Of a stretch of 46,186 nucleotides of DNA, positions 17,641 to 26,157 are shown in pieces. Under the pieces are notes generated by a model. It made no database searches and was not told where the DNA came from. It saw nothing but the letters and a program-made list of their open reading frames with translations. This DNA is from Kuafuiihalomonas sp039024635 (GTDB lineage Bacteria > Myxococcota > Kuafuiibacteriia > Kuafuiibacteriales > Kuafuiibacteriaceae): positions 1-46,186 of the forward strand of contig JBCCQA010000038.1 in the NCBI GenBank assembly GCA_039024635.1, given 5' to 3'. The first letter of the stretch is position 1. Each line of letters starts with the position of its first letter. The position numbers and the translations under genes are program-made.

Positions 17641-18729
17641 ATGGCGACCAAGAAGAAGACCGCGACCAGGAAGAAAACGGCGACGAAAAAGAAGACGGCG
17701 ACCAAGAAGCGGGCCGCTTCAAAGAAGAAGGCCTCGACCAAAAGGAAGGCTGTCGCGAAGAAGAGAGCATCGACCAAAAAGAAGGCCGTCGCGAAGAAGA
17801 AGGCTTCGACCAAGAAGAAGGCCGTGGCGAAGAAGAGAGCTTCGACCAAGAAGAAGGCCGTCGCTAAGAAGAGAGCTTCGACCAAGAAGAAGGCCGTCGC
17901 TAAGAAGAGAGCTTCGACCAAGAAGAAGGCCGTGGCGAAGAAGAGAGCTTCGACCAAGAAGAAGGCCGTCGCTAAGAAGAAGGCTTCGACCAAGAAGAAG
18001 GCCGTCGCGAAGAAGAAGGCTTCGACCAAGAAGAAGGCCGTCGCCAAGAAGAGAGCTTCGACCAAGAAGAAGGCCGTCGCCAAGAAGAGAGCTTCGACCA
18101 AGAAGAAGGCCGTCGCGAAGAAGGGGCCGGCCAAAAAGGCCGCTCCGAGCAAGGCGCCGGCCAAGAAGACGGCCGTCGCGAGCAAGGCGCCGGCGGCGAA
18201 GCCTGCCCCGATCGCGCCCGTGCAACCGGAGGTTCCCAAAGGCCCCGATCCGCAGGTGAAGCCGGCCCCGACGGAGGGGACCGCGGCGCCTGCCTTCACC
18301 CTTCCTGCCGATGATGGCACCACCGTGAGCCTGGCCGACCTGAAGGGGAAGAAAGTCGTCCTGTACTTCTATCCTCGGGACAACACCCCGGGCTGCACCA
18401 TCGAGGCGGTCGGTTTCCGGGACCACTCGAAGGAGTACGCGGACCGCAACGCCGTGATTCTCGGCGTGAGCCGAGACTCGGTCCGAACCCACGCCGGCTT
18501 CAAGTCGAAGCAGAGCCTCGACTTTCCTCTGCTCTCGGATCCCGACGCTCAGGTGATCGCCGAATATGGCAGCTGGGGAGAGAAGAAGTTCATGGGGCGG
18601 ACCTTCATGGGCATCCTTCGAACGACCATCTTGATCGATGAAGAGGGTGTCGTTCGCAAAGTGTTCCCGCAGGTCAGCCCCAAGGAGCACGCACGCGAGG
18701 TCCTGGACGCCATCGACGCGATGAGCTGA
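17641..18729 (+). CDS. One-Cys peroxiredoxin (Bcp/PrxQ type) with histone-H1-like Lys/Ala repeat tail
   Basis: Residues 1-30 are short TATKKK-type units. Residues 31-162 are eleven copies of a 12-residue unit, ASTKKKAVAKKR or a K variant. Residues 163-205 are a Lys/Pro/Ala linker. From about 206 comes a complete Bcp-like thioredoxin fold: FTLPADDGTTVSLADLKGKK, VVLYFYPRDNTPGCT with the peroxidatic Cys252, LGVSRDSVRTHAGFKSK, FPLLSDPDAQVIAEYGSW and a C-terminal RTTILIDEEGVVRKVF. The usual resolving Cys five residues later is Val257, so it should act by a one-Cys mechanism needing an external thiol. The tail resembles eukaryotic H1 C-termini and bacterial Hc1/AlgP-type proteins and should bind DNA without sequence preference. 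The inferred role is peroxide removal at the nucleoid. Bases 17635-17640 (GAGAGG) abut the ATG. Confidence 0.92.
   Translation: MATKKKTATRKKTATKKKTATKKRAASKKKASTKRKAVAKKRASTKKKAVAKKKASTKKKAVAKKRASTKKKAVAKKRASTKKKAVAKKRASTKKKAVAKKRASTKKKAVAKKKASTKKKAVAKKKASTKKKAVAKKRASTKKKAVAKKRASTKKKAVAKKGPAKKAAPSKAPAKKTAVASKAPAAKPAPIAPVQPEVPKGPDPQVKPAPTEGTAAPAFTLPADDGTTVSLADLKGKKVVLYFYPRDNTPGCTIEAVGFRDHSKEYADRNAVILGVSRDSVRTHAGFKSKQSLDFPLLSDPDAQVIAEYGSWGEKKFMGRTFMGILRTTILIDEEGVVRKVFPQVSPKEHAREVLDAIDAMS
17731..18126 (+). repeat. Eleven tandem 36-bp repeats encoding Lys/Ala tail
   Basis: Eleven uninterrupted 36-base units, all in frame, code for residues 31-162 of the peroxiredoxin. Units 4 and 5 are identical, as are 9 and 10, and 3 and 6. 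The first two units (AAA/AGG Lys/Arg codons, GCC/GCA Ala) and the last (Gly instead of Lys/Arg) differ most, as expected if the middle expanded by slippage or unequal exchange. There are no spacers, so it is not a CRISPR array. Confidence 0.97.
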
Positions 18730-18733
18730 GCCT

Positions 18734-19546
18734 GTGGATCCGACACGGTGGCTTTCACGGGCGGTCGGCCGTCTTTCTCGGGTCCCGAGTCGTGTCGCCG
18801 TTCGGGCCTATGCCCGGGCGGTGGGCGCCCAGATGGACGAGGCCGAGCTCGGGATCGCTGATTACCCACGGGTGGCAGACTTCTTTCGTCGTCGACTGAC
18901 GGAAGGGGCGCGTCCGCCTCCCGACGGGACGAGCCTGGCGAGCCCGGCCGACGGAACCTATCAGGGCGCCGGGCGCTTCGACGGTGACGGCCCGCCTATC
19001 ATCGTTAAGGGCCAACGCTTCGCCTGGAAGGCCTTCTTGGAGCAGGCCCCCTGGGCCATCCGGTTTCAGCAAGGGGCCTTCTTCAGCGTGTACCTTTCGC
19101 CCAAAGACTATCACCGGGTGCATGCGCCCTGCGCCGGTCGGATCGTCGAACGGCGTCACGTGCCGGGGACCCTGTACCCGGTCAACGCCTTGGGCCGACG
19201 GCTGATCTCGGACCTTTACGTTCGAAACGAGCGGGTCCTGATCCTCATGGAGACGGCGCAGTTCGGCGCCGTCGTGGTCGCCTTCGTCGGGGCCACCAAC
19301 GTGGGCTCGATTCGCCTGAGCTTCGACGAAGAGCTCAGGACCAACGTCGACGATCCCGCGCCCTTGCAGCGTCGCTTCGACCTCCCGGTGGAGGCCGGGG
19401 ACGAGCTGGGCTGGTTCGAGCTTGGCTCGACGGTCGTCGTGATGAGCGAGCGCCCCTTCGAGGCTACCCATCCGGCCCACTCGAGCATTCGTCACGGGGC
19501 GGCGGTTGGCGCCCCACCAAAGCCCTCAGGGTCGGACGGAGCCTGA
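18734..19546 (+). CDS. psd: Phosphatidylserine decarboxylase proenzyme
   Basis: The enzyme decarboxylates phosphatidylserine to phosphatidylethanolamine at the inner membrane. The 270 residues from GTG 18734 are a full-length protein. Seen features are FFRRRLTEGARPP, SPADGTYQGAG, GAFFSVYLSPKDYHRVHAP with the base-providing His of the family, and the self-cleavage motif ELGSTVVV. Ser232 in LGST becomes the pyruvoyl prosthetic group of the alpha subunit, so residues 1-231 form the beta chain. The start lies 5 bases after the peroxiredoxin stop. Its 3' end overlaps the opposing lipoprotein gene by 55 bases. The partner phosphatidylserine synthase gene is not in the window. Confidence 0.95.
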   Translation: MDPTRWLSRAVGRLSRVPSRVAVRAYARAVGAQMDEAELGIADYPRVADFFRRRLTEGARPPPDGTSLASPADGTYQGAGRFDGDGPPIIVKGQRFAWKAFLEQAPWAIRFQQGAFFSVYLSPKDYHRVHAPCAGRIVERRHVPGTLYPVNALGRRLISDLYVRNERVLILMETAQFGAVVVAFVGATNVGSIRLSFDEELRTNVDDPAPLQRRFDLPVEAGDELGWFELGSTVVVMSERPFEATHPAHSSIRHGAAVGAPPKPSGSDGA

Positions 19547-20079
19547 GCCTCCAAGACTTGGTACAGCCCCTCGAGCTCGGGTAGATCGGGCGTGCGTGCG
19601 CGGGCCGCGTCCAGGGACCGGCGAGCCTTCGACGGATCGCCCCGGGCCAAGTGGAGCCGGGCCCAGACGGCATGCACCGATCCTCGCTCCGGACCCGCGG
19701 CTTCGGCGCGCTGGAGGTCGCTGGCGGCCGAGTCCAGCAGGCCTTGCTCCAGCCGGGCCCGGGCCCTGCGCTCCAGGCTTTCGGCCAAGGCGTCCGCGTG
19801 GCGCTGCACGGAACCCAGGACTTCGAGCTCCAGATCCAGCACCTCCAAGCAGCTCGCGACATCGACCCGCACTTCGCAATGGATGCGAACCGCGCCGTCC
19901 CAGGCGCCGAGAAGGGCCGGGTCGCTGCGGGCGGCTTCGAGGAACATCTGGGCGGCTTGGGCGAATTCGCCTCTCTTCTCGAATTCTCGTGCCTCCTGAA
20001 GGGGATCGGTCGGGCAGCCTGCGCCCAAACCGCAGACCAGCATCGAGACGATGGGGGTGTGGTAGCGCATGGGCCGCAT
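19492..20079 (-). CDS. TPR-containing lipoprotein
   Basis: The 195-residue product has a signal peptide and lipobox LGAGC (Cys22, or Cys19 if the ATG at 20070 is used). The mature part holds tetratricopeptide-like helices: FEKRGEFAQAAQMFLEAARS, then RARARLEQGLLDSAASDLQ and WARLHLARGDPSKARRSLD. Such proteins are protein-protein scaffolds in the periplasm or outer-membrane leaflet. Cys residues after the lipid site are few. The coding 3' end, with an Ala/Pro/Gly-rich tail, runs 55 bases into psd on the other strand. It diverges from hppA across 77 bases. Confidence 0.75.
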   Translation of the reverse strand: MRPMRYHTPIVSMLVCGLGAGCPTDPLQEAREFEKRGEFAQAAQMFLEAARSDPALLGAWDGAVRIHCEVRVDVASCLEVLDLELEVLGSVQRHADALAESLERRARARLEQGLLDSAASDLQRAEAAGPERGSVHAVWARLHLARGDPSKARRSLDAARARTPDLPELEGLYQVLEAQAPSDPEGFGGAPTAAP

Positions 20080-20156
20080 TCTAGCTCGACGGTGCGAACG
20101 ATGTCCCAGATGAGCTCTTGACGAGTTCGGGCCCTTAGCGGAAAGAGCCGCGCACG

Positions 20157-22250
20157 ATGACCCCCCAAGTCATGATGTACGCGGTGCCTGGCGCCGGCGT
20201 ACTCGCCCTCGTGTATGCCTTCATTTCCTCCAGCTGGATCGGACGCCAAGACTCCGGCACCGATGAGATGCGGACCATCGGTGCCTACATACGGGAAGGC
20301 GCCATGGCCTTCCTGGCCCGGGAGTACAAGATCCTCGGCCTTTTCGTCGTGGCCGTGGCCATCCTTCTCGGCATCGCGAACGCGAGCAACACCGACTCTT
20401 CGCCACTCGTGGCCGTGTCCTTCGTAGTGGGCGCGCTGTGCTCGGGATTGGCGGGCTTCTTCGGCATGCGGGTTGCCACCATGGCCAACGTGCGGACGAC
20501 GGCTTCCGCTCGCACGGGTCTCGCCCCCGCCCTGGCGGTCGCCTTCCGCGGCGGCGCGGTCATGGGCATGAGCGTCGTGGGCCTAGCTCTGCTGGGACTG
20601 GGCGTTTTGATGGTCGGCTACTACGAGGGCGGCGTTTTCCTGCTTCAGGATGGAGGCTTCGACCACGTTCGCACGCTTTCCGTCGTTTCCGGCTTCTCGC
20701 TGGGGGCTTCGTCCATCGCTCTCTTCGCCCGCGTGGGCGGTGGGATCTACACAAAGGCTGCCGACGTGGGGGCCGACCTGGTGGGCAAGGTCGAGCAAGG
20801 CATTCCGGAAGACGACCCTCGGAACCCGGCCACGATTGCCGACAACGTGGGCGACAACGTCGGTGACGTCGCCGGCATGGGCGCTGACCTGTTCGAGTCC
20901 TACGTGGGCGCCATCATCGGTGCCATGGTCATTGCGGGCTCCTACGCCGCGGTTCATCCCGAGCCGGCCTTCCGGGCCATCACGCTCCCTCTCGCCCTGG
21001 CAGCGGTGGGCATCGTCGTTTCGATTCTCGGCACCTTCTTGGTGCGCACGAGCGAAGGCGGCAATCCTCAGTCGGCCCTCAACCGAGGCACATTTGGCGC
21101 GGCGGGCGTTATGCTCATCGCGACCTACTTCGTGGCCCAGGCCATTCTGGGCAGCGAAGGAATCCCTGGAACCAAGATCAACGGCATGAACGTGTTCATT
21201 GCCACCGTGGCCGGCCTCATCGTGGGTTTGTTGGTCGGTCTGGTGACTGAATACTACTGCGCCAAGCACCGCAGGCCGGTGAACACCATCGTGGGCGATT
21301 CGGAGACCGGGCCCGCCACCAATATCATCTCGGGTCTGGCCGTGGGCATGCAGTCGACGGCCATTCCGATCATTCTGATCGCGGTCGCGACCGTCCTCTC
21401 CTACTACTTCTGCGGGCTGTACGGCATCGCCATCGCCGCTCTGGGCATGCTCTCCACAACCGGCATCCAGCTCGCAGTCGACGCTTACGGGCCCATCGCG
21501 GACAACGCGGGCGGCATCGCCGAGATGAGCCACCTGCCCCCCGAGGTGCGTGACCGGACCGACAACTTGGATGCGGTGGGCAACACTACCGCCGCCATCG
21601 GAAAGGGCTTCGCCATCGCCAGCGCGGCCCTGACCGCCTTGGCTCTGTTCTCGGCTTTTCGAACCCAGGCCAAGATCGAGGCCATCGACGTGGCCAACCC
21701 CCTAGTGATGGCCGGTCTGTTCGTGGGCGCTATGCTCCCGTTCCTCTTCTCCTCGATGGCGATGCGGGCCGTGGGAAGCGCTGCCAACGACATGATCAAA
21801 GAAGTGCGGCGCCAGTTCCGCGAGATTCCCGGCCTCATCGACGGTAACGCGAAAGCGGACTACGCCCGCTGCGTGGACATCTCCACCGCGGCTGCGCTCA
21901 AGATGATGATGACACCCGGCTTGATGGCGGTCGTCCTCCCCGTTCTCGTTGGTTTCTGGGACAAGAACGCGCTGGCTGGGATGCTGGCCGGCGTGACCGT
22001 TTCCGGTGTGGCCATGGCCATCTTCATGTCCAACGCCGGCGGGGCCTGGGACAACGCCAAGAAGCAGGTCGAAGAGGAGCCCAAGGACGCGGCGAAGAAC
22101 ACGGGCAAGGGATCGGACAAGCACGCCGCAGCCGTCACCGGTGACACCGTCGGCGACCCCTTCAAGGACACGGCCGGCCCGTCGCTCAACATCCTCGTCA
22201 AGCTGATGAGCGTCGTGGCCTTGGTCATCGCTCCCCTCATCGCGGGCTGA
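20157..22250 (+). CDS. hppA: Membrane-bound ion-translocating pyrophosphatase (potassium-dependent type)
   Basis: The 697-residue integral membrane enzyme couples PPi hydrolysis to pumping H+ (or Na+) out of the cytoplasm. The catalytic motifs are DVGADLVGKVEQGIPEDDPR, ADNVGDNVGDVAGMGADLFE, the second DAYGPIADNAGGIAEM and the third GDTVGDPFKDTAGPSLNILV, which bind Mg-PPi. In the helix NTTAAIGKGFAIASAALTAL the position before Ala480 is Ala (479), where potassium-independent enzymes have Lys, so this should be a K+-dependent form. Whether it pumps H+ or Na+ is not settled by what I can read. About sixteen hydrophobic segments are visible, the normal number. GGAAAG lies upstream of the ATG. Confidence 0.96.
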   Translation: MTPQVMMYAVPGAGVLALVYAFISSSWIGRQDSGTDEMRTIGAYIREGAMAFLAREYKILGLFVVAVAILLGIANASNTDSSPLVAVSFVVGALCSGLAGFFGMRVATMANVRTTASARTGLAPALAVAFRGGAVMGMSVVGLALLGLGVLMVGYYEGGVFLLQDGGFDHVRTLSVVSGFSLGASSIALFARVGGGIYTKAADVGADLVGKVEQGIPEDDPRNPATIADNVGDNVGDVAGMGADLFESYVGAIIGAMVIAGSYAAVHPEPAFRAITLPLALAAVGIVVSILGTFLVRTSEGGNPQSALNRGTFGAAGVMLIATYFVAQAILGSEGIPGTKINGMNVFIATVAGLIVGLLVGLVTEYYCAKHRRPVNTIVGDSETGPATNIISGLAVGMQSTAIPIILIAVATVLSYYFCGLYGIAIAALGMLSTTGIQLAVDAYGPIADNAGGIAEMSHLPPEVRDRTDNLDAVGNTTAAIGKGFAIASAALTALALFSAFRTQAKIEAIDVANPLVMAGLFVGAMLPFLFSSMAMRAVGSAANDMIKEVRRQFREIPGLIDGNAKADYARCVDISTAAALKMMMTPGLMAVVLPVLVGFWDKNALAGMLAGVTVSGVAMAIFMSNAGGAWDNAKKQVEEEPKDAAKNTGKGSDKHAAAVTGDTVGDPFKDTAGPSLNILVKLMSVVALVIAPLIAG

Positions 22251-22393
22251 GGTCCCCTCGGGGCCGGCGGTGCCTCGAGCCGCCCGCCTTCACGCTCTCC
22301 CTCCGCGGGTCTTCGGCCTGCTGTGCCCCTCCTGAGAGCTTCCCTGCCGGCCCTGAACGAGGTCGGTTGACCTCGACCCTCCCGCTGGATTTG

Positions 22394-22423
22394 TTCCCGC
22401 GAAGCCCGCTCCGCGGGGAAGGA
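22394..22423 (+). promoter_or_regulatory. Leader hairpin overlapping the carB Shine-Dalgarno
   Basis: TTCCCGCG at 22394-22401 can pair with CGCGGGGAA at 22412-22420 (one bulged G), or CCCGC 22405-22409 with GCGGG 22413-22417 as an alternative. The AAGGA ribosome site follows at about 22419-22423, 5-6 bases before the GTG at 22429. Part of the 3' arm meets the ribosome site, so folding could limit initiation. Structure only; no known riboswitch class is recognised. Confidence 0.35.
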
Positions 22424-22428
22424 ACGTC

Positions 22429-25400
22429 GTGCCCAAGCGAACCGACATCGAGCGCATTCTCATCATCGGGTCCGGTCCCATCGTCATCGGGCAGGCCTGC
22501 GAATTCGACTATTCCGGCACCCAGGCCCTCAAGGCCCTGCGAGAGGAGGGCTACGAGACCATCCTCGTGAACTCGAACCCCGCCACCATCATGACCGATC
22601 CCGAGCTGGCGGATCGGACCTACGTCGAGCCCATCTCGGCCGAGATGGTGGAGCGGATCATCGAGCGAGAACGGCCTGACGCTCTACTTCCGACGTTGGG
22701 GGGCCAGACGGCGCTGAACTGTGCGGTGCAGCTGGCGGAGCGAGGGACGCTGGAGCGCTACGACGTCGAGCTCATCGGCGCTCGGCTGGACGCCATCCAC
22801 CGGGCCGAGGATCGGGAGCAATTTCGGATCGCAATGGGTGAGATCGACCTCGACGTTCCCCGCTCAGGCGTCGTGGGAAGCCTGGAGGCGGCCTGGGAGG
22901 TCCAAAAGGAGATCGGCTACCCCGTCATCATCCGGCCTTCTTTCACGATGGGAGGCACGGGCGGCAGTATCGCCTACAACCGAGACGAATTCGAGGCTCA
23001 GGTGAAGTGGGCGCTCGCTGCTTCGCCTTCGAGTACGACCCTCCTCGAAGAGTCCATCCTCGGATGGAAGGAGTTCGAGCTGGAGGTCATGCGCGACCGC
23101 GCCGACAACGTGGTCATCATCTGCTCGATCGAGAACCTCGACCCCATGGGTATTCACACCGGGGACTCGATCACCGTCGCGCCGGCCCAAACACTGACCG
23201 ACAAGGAGATGCAGCGGATGCGGGACGCCGCGCTGCGGATCATCCGGAAGATCGGCGTCGACACCGGAGGCTGCAACATCCAATTCGGTGTCGATCCTGC
23301 GACAGGACGCATGGTGGTCATCGAGATGAATCCTCGCGTGAGCCGCAGCTCTGCGCTGGCCTCCAAGGCCACCGGCTTTGCCATCGCCAAGATCGCGGCC
23401 AAGCTCGCCGTGGGCTACACGCTGGACGAGATCCCCAACGACATCACCGGCACGACGCCGGCTTCCTTCGAGCCGGCCATCGACTACGTCGTGACCAAGA
23501 TCCCGCGATTCGCCTTCGAGAAGTTCCCGGGTACAGATCGCCGCCTCCACACCCAGATGAAGTCGGTGGGCGAGGTCATGTCGATTGGCCGAACCTTCCG
23601 GGAGAGTCTGGGCAAGGCCCTCCGGGGTCTGGAGATCGGGGCCGACGGCTTCGAACCGGAAGCCATCCCCAAGGTGGCGGGCGAGCCGGTTCAGCTTGGA
23701 GTGACCGAGAGCGGCCAGAAGGAGTTCTTGGAGCATCTGTTGGTCCGGGCCGGGCCCGAGCGCCTATGGATCGTCGCTGAGGCCTTTCGGACCGGGATGA
23801 CGCTAGAAGAGGTCTTCGAACGCACCAAGATCGATCCCTGGTTCTTGTCGAACATCGAAGAGGTGGTCTCGGCCGAGCGCCGCTGGACCGAGGCCGAGGA
23901 GGTGACGGCCGAGGTGCTGGAGAACGCCAAACGCAATGGACTAAGTGACCGTAGGATGGCCCGGCTTCGCGGTCTGAGTCCGGACGAAGTTCGACGGGCC
24001 CGGCTCGAGAAGGGCGTCGTCCCGGTGATGAAGCGCGTTGATACCTGTGCCGGTGAGTTCGCTTCCGAAACGCCCTACCTCTACTCGTCCTACGAAGACG
24101 AGGACGAGGCCCGACCTAGCGACCGACCGAAGGTGATGATTCTAGGCGGAGGTCCGAACCGCATCGGTCAAGGCATCGAGTTCGACTATTGCTGCGTCCA
24201 TGCCGTGATGGCGTTGCGGGAGCGGGGCTTCGAGACCATCATGGTCAACTGCAACCCCGAGACCGTCTCCACCGACTACGACACCGCGGATCGACTCTAT
24301 TTCGAGCCTCTCACCCTCGAAGACGTCCTCCGCATCGTCGACATCGAGAAGCCGAAGGGCCTCATCGTCCAGTTCGGTGGGCAGACGCCTCTCAAGCTGG
24401 CCGATGATCTGGCCCGGCTGGGCATCCCCATCCTCGGTACCTCACCCGACGCCATCGATCGGGCCGAAGATCGTGAGCGTTTTGCTGAGCTTGTGACCTC
24501 GCTAGGCTTGGAACAGCCCGAGAACGGCGTCGCGCGCAGCGTGGAAGAGGCAGCCCGAACGGCCAGTGACATCGGCTACCCGGTGATGGTGCGTCCTTCT
24601 TATGTGCTCGGCGGCCGCGCCATGGAGGTCTGCTACGACGAGCCCTCCTTGATCGACTACATGGGCCGGGCCCTGGAGGCGACGCCGGACATCGAGGCTC
24701 GGCCGGTCCTCATCGATCAGTACCTCGCCCATGCCATCGAGCTCGACGTGGACGCAGTGAGTGATGGCAGGGAGGTCATCATCGGCGGCGTGCTGGAGCA
24801 CATCGAGGAGGCTGGGGTTCATAGCGGTGACAGCGGCATGGCTACCCCTCCCCACAGCGTATCCGAAGCCCAGGTCCAGGTCTTGGAGGCCCAGACTAAG
24901 CGCTTAGCCCTGGAGCTGGGCGTGGTCGGCCTGATGAACGTCCAGTTCGCCCTCGCCAATGGCAAGAGCTACATCCTGGAGGTGAACCCGAGGGCCTCTC
25001 GGACCGTGCCCTTCCTGTCCAAGGCCTGTGGTGTACCACTGGCCAAGGTAGCGGCTCTGTCGGCGATTGGCGTCAGCCTGGCCGAACAAGGCCTACGGGA
25101 GTCTCCAAAACCCCGGGCGGTGGCGGTCAAGGAGTCCGTCTTTCCCTTCGTGAAGTTCCCGAGTGCCGACCCGCTCTTGGGACCCGAGATGAAGTCGACC
25201 GGCGAGGTGATGGGGCTCGACCATAGCTTCGATCGGGCCTTCGCCAAAGCGACTCTGGGCGCGGGCATCATCCTCCCCAACGAGGGAACCGTTTTCATTT
25301 CGGTCACGGACGACGACAAGGAGATCATGACGGGCTTGGCTCAGCGCTTGGTCAAGCTGGGTTTCGACATCCTGGCTACTGGTGGTACGGCCGGCTTCCT

Positions 25401-25674
25401 CAACGAACGGGGCATCGAGGTCCGAAGGGTGAACAAGGTCTACGAAGGCAGGCCACACATCGTCGACGCCATCGTGAACGAAGAGGTGGCTCTGGTCTTC
25501 AACACCACCGTCGGAAAGAAGGCCATCAAGGATAGCTTCTCCATCCGTCGACAGGCCTTGATGAGCAATGTACCTTACTTCACGACGGCCTCGGCGGCGG
25601 CCGCCGTAGTGGGGGCCATCGAAGCGCTCCGCAGCGGCGACTTGGAGCCTCAGGCCTTGCAGGAGCTGGCATGA
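22429..25674 (+). CDS. carB: Carbamoyl phosphate synthase large subunit
   Basis: The 1081-residue protein makes carbamoyl phosphate from bicarbonate, ATP and ammonia passed from the CarA glutaminase, for pyrimidines and arginine. It has the typical duplicated halves. Half one begins RILIIGSGPIVIGQACEFDY and has PSFTMGGTGGSIAYN. Half two begins KVMILGGGPNRIGQGIEFDY and has RPSYVLGGRAMEV. Between them is the oligomerisation region, and the C-terminal MGS-like allosteric domain starts about residue 935 (FISVTDDDKEIMTGLAQRL...GTAGFLNERG). Length and motifs are complete. The start is GTG with a good AAGGA site. Its stop overlaps the greA ATG by four bases (ATGA). carA is not in the window. Confidence 0.97.
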   Translation: MPKRTDIERILIIGSGPIVIGQACEFDYSGTQALKALREEGYETILVNSNPATIMTDPELADRTYVEPISAEMVERIIERERPDALLPTLGGQTALNCAVQLAERGTLERYDVELIGARLDAIHRAEDREQFRIAMGEIDLDVPRSGVVGSLEAAWEVQKEIGYPVIIRPSFTMGGTGGSIAYNRDEFEAQVKWALAASPSSTTLLEESILGWKEFELEVMRDRADNVVIICSIENLDPMGIHTGDSITVAPAQTLTDKEMQRMRDAALRIIRKIGVDTGGCNIQFGVDPATGRMVVIEMNPRVSRSSALASKATGFAIAKIAAKLAVGYTLDEIPNDITGTTPASFEPAIDYVVTKIPRFAFEKFPGTDRRLHTQMKSVGEVMSIGRTFRESLGKALRGLEIGADGFEPEAIPKVAGEPVQLGVTESGQKEFLEHLLVRAGPERLWIVAEAFRTGMTLEEVFERTKIDPWFLSNIEEVVSAERRWTEAEEVTAEVLENAKRNGLSDRRMARLRGLSPDEVRRARLEKGVVPVMKRVDTCAGEFASETPYLYSSYEDEDEARPSDRPKVMILGGGPNRIGQGIEFDYCCVHAVMALRERGFETIMVNCNPETVSTDYDTADRLYFEPLTLEDVLRIVDIEKPKGLIVQFGGQTPLKLADDLARLGIPILGTSPDAIDRAEDRERFAELVTSLGLEQPENGVARSVEEAARTASDIGYPVMVRPSYVLGGRAMEVCYDEPSLIDYMGRALEATPDIEARPVLIDQYLAHAIELDVDAVSDGREVIIGGVLEHIEEAGVHSGDSGMATPPHSVSEAQVQVLEAQTKRLALELGVVGLMNVQFALANGKSYILEVNPRASRTVPFLSKACGVPLAKVAALSAIGVSLAEQGLRESPKPRAVAVKESVFPFVKFPSADPLLGPEMKSTGEVMGLDHSFDRAFAKATLGAGIILPNEGTVFISVTDDDKEIMTGLAQRLVKLGFDILATGGTAGFLNERGIEVRRVNKVYEGRPHIVDAIVNEEVALVFNTTVGKKAIKDSFSIRRQALMSNVPYFTTASAAAAVVGAIEALRSGDLEPQALQELA

Positions 25675-26150
25675 GCGATCGCGAACCAATGACCACCAAG
25701 GGGTACCAGCAGCTCAAGGACGAGCTGAAGGACCTCAAGTCCGTGCAGCGACCCAAGGTCAGCAAAGAGATCGAAGAAGCGCGGGCACACGGCGACCTTA
25801 GTGAGAACGCCGAGTACCATGCGGCAAAAGAGAAGCAGAGCTTCATCGAAGGCCGTATCAAAGAAATCGAGAGTAAGTTGGCCTTGGCTGAGATCATCGA
25901 CCCCACAAGCCTCAGCGGAGAGAAGGTGGTCTTCGGCGCCACCGTGACGATCATGGACTTGGAGAGCGAAGAAGAGTCTCGCTATCAAATCGTGGGTGTC
26001 GAGGAGGCCGAGATCAAGGAAGGCAAGATATCCGTCACCGCCCCCATCGCCCGCGCGCTCATCGGCCGGAGCGTCGGGGATGAGGTCAAGATTCAGCTTC
26101 CCAAGAAGGGAGCCAAAGAGTTCGAGATTCTCGAGGTCGAGTTCATCTGA
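25671..26150 (+). CDS. greA: Transcription elongation factor GreA
   Basis: GreA inserts its coiled coil into the RNA polymerase secondary channel and stimulates cleavage of backtracked RNA. The 159-residue product has the family layout: an N-terminal antiparallel coiled coil with the acidic catalytic tip in ARAHGDLSENAEYHAAKEKQ (the Asp/Glu of GDLSENAEY), then the C-terminal FKBP-like domain with SPIARALIGRSVGDEV-like sequence (here APIARALIGRSVGDEVKI). ATG 25671 overlaps carB; an internal ATG at 25689 is the other candidate. recG starts 7 bases after the stop. Confidence 0.96.
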   Translation: MSDREPMTTKGYQQLKDELKDLKSVQRPKVSKEIEEARAHGDLSENAEYHAAKEKQSFIEGRIKEIESKLALAEIIDPTSLSGEKVVFGATVTIMDLESEEESRYQIVGVEEAEIKEGKISVTAPIARALIGRSVGDEVKIQLPKKGAKEFEILEVEFI

Positions 26151-26157
26151 GCCGGGC

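Noticed and set aside
17731..18126. 36-base tandem repeats as a possible CRISPR array
   Set aside because: The units abut with no spacers and stay in frame inside a peroxiredoxin gene.
17625..18690. Long Phe/Leu/Ala-rich open frames on the minus strand opposite the repeats
   Set aside because: They mirror the Lys/Ala codons (AAG read as CTT) and cover a real gene; no domain or ribosome site.
20117..20145. TTGACG near hppA as a -35 box
   Set aside because: The matching -10 position (GAAAGA) is poor, so I do not claim a promoter.
20583..21533. 316-codon minus-strand open frame inside hppA
   Set aside because: His/Asp/Gly-rich shadow of pyrophosphatase codons with no known domain.
22266..22284. 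Hairpin GGCGG/CCGCC after hppA as terminator
   Set aside because: Only five pairs, a nine-base loop and no T-run; not supportable.
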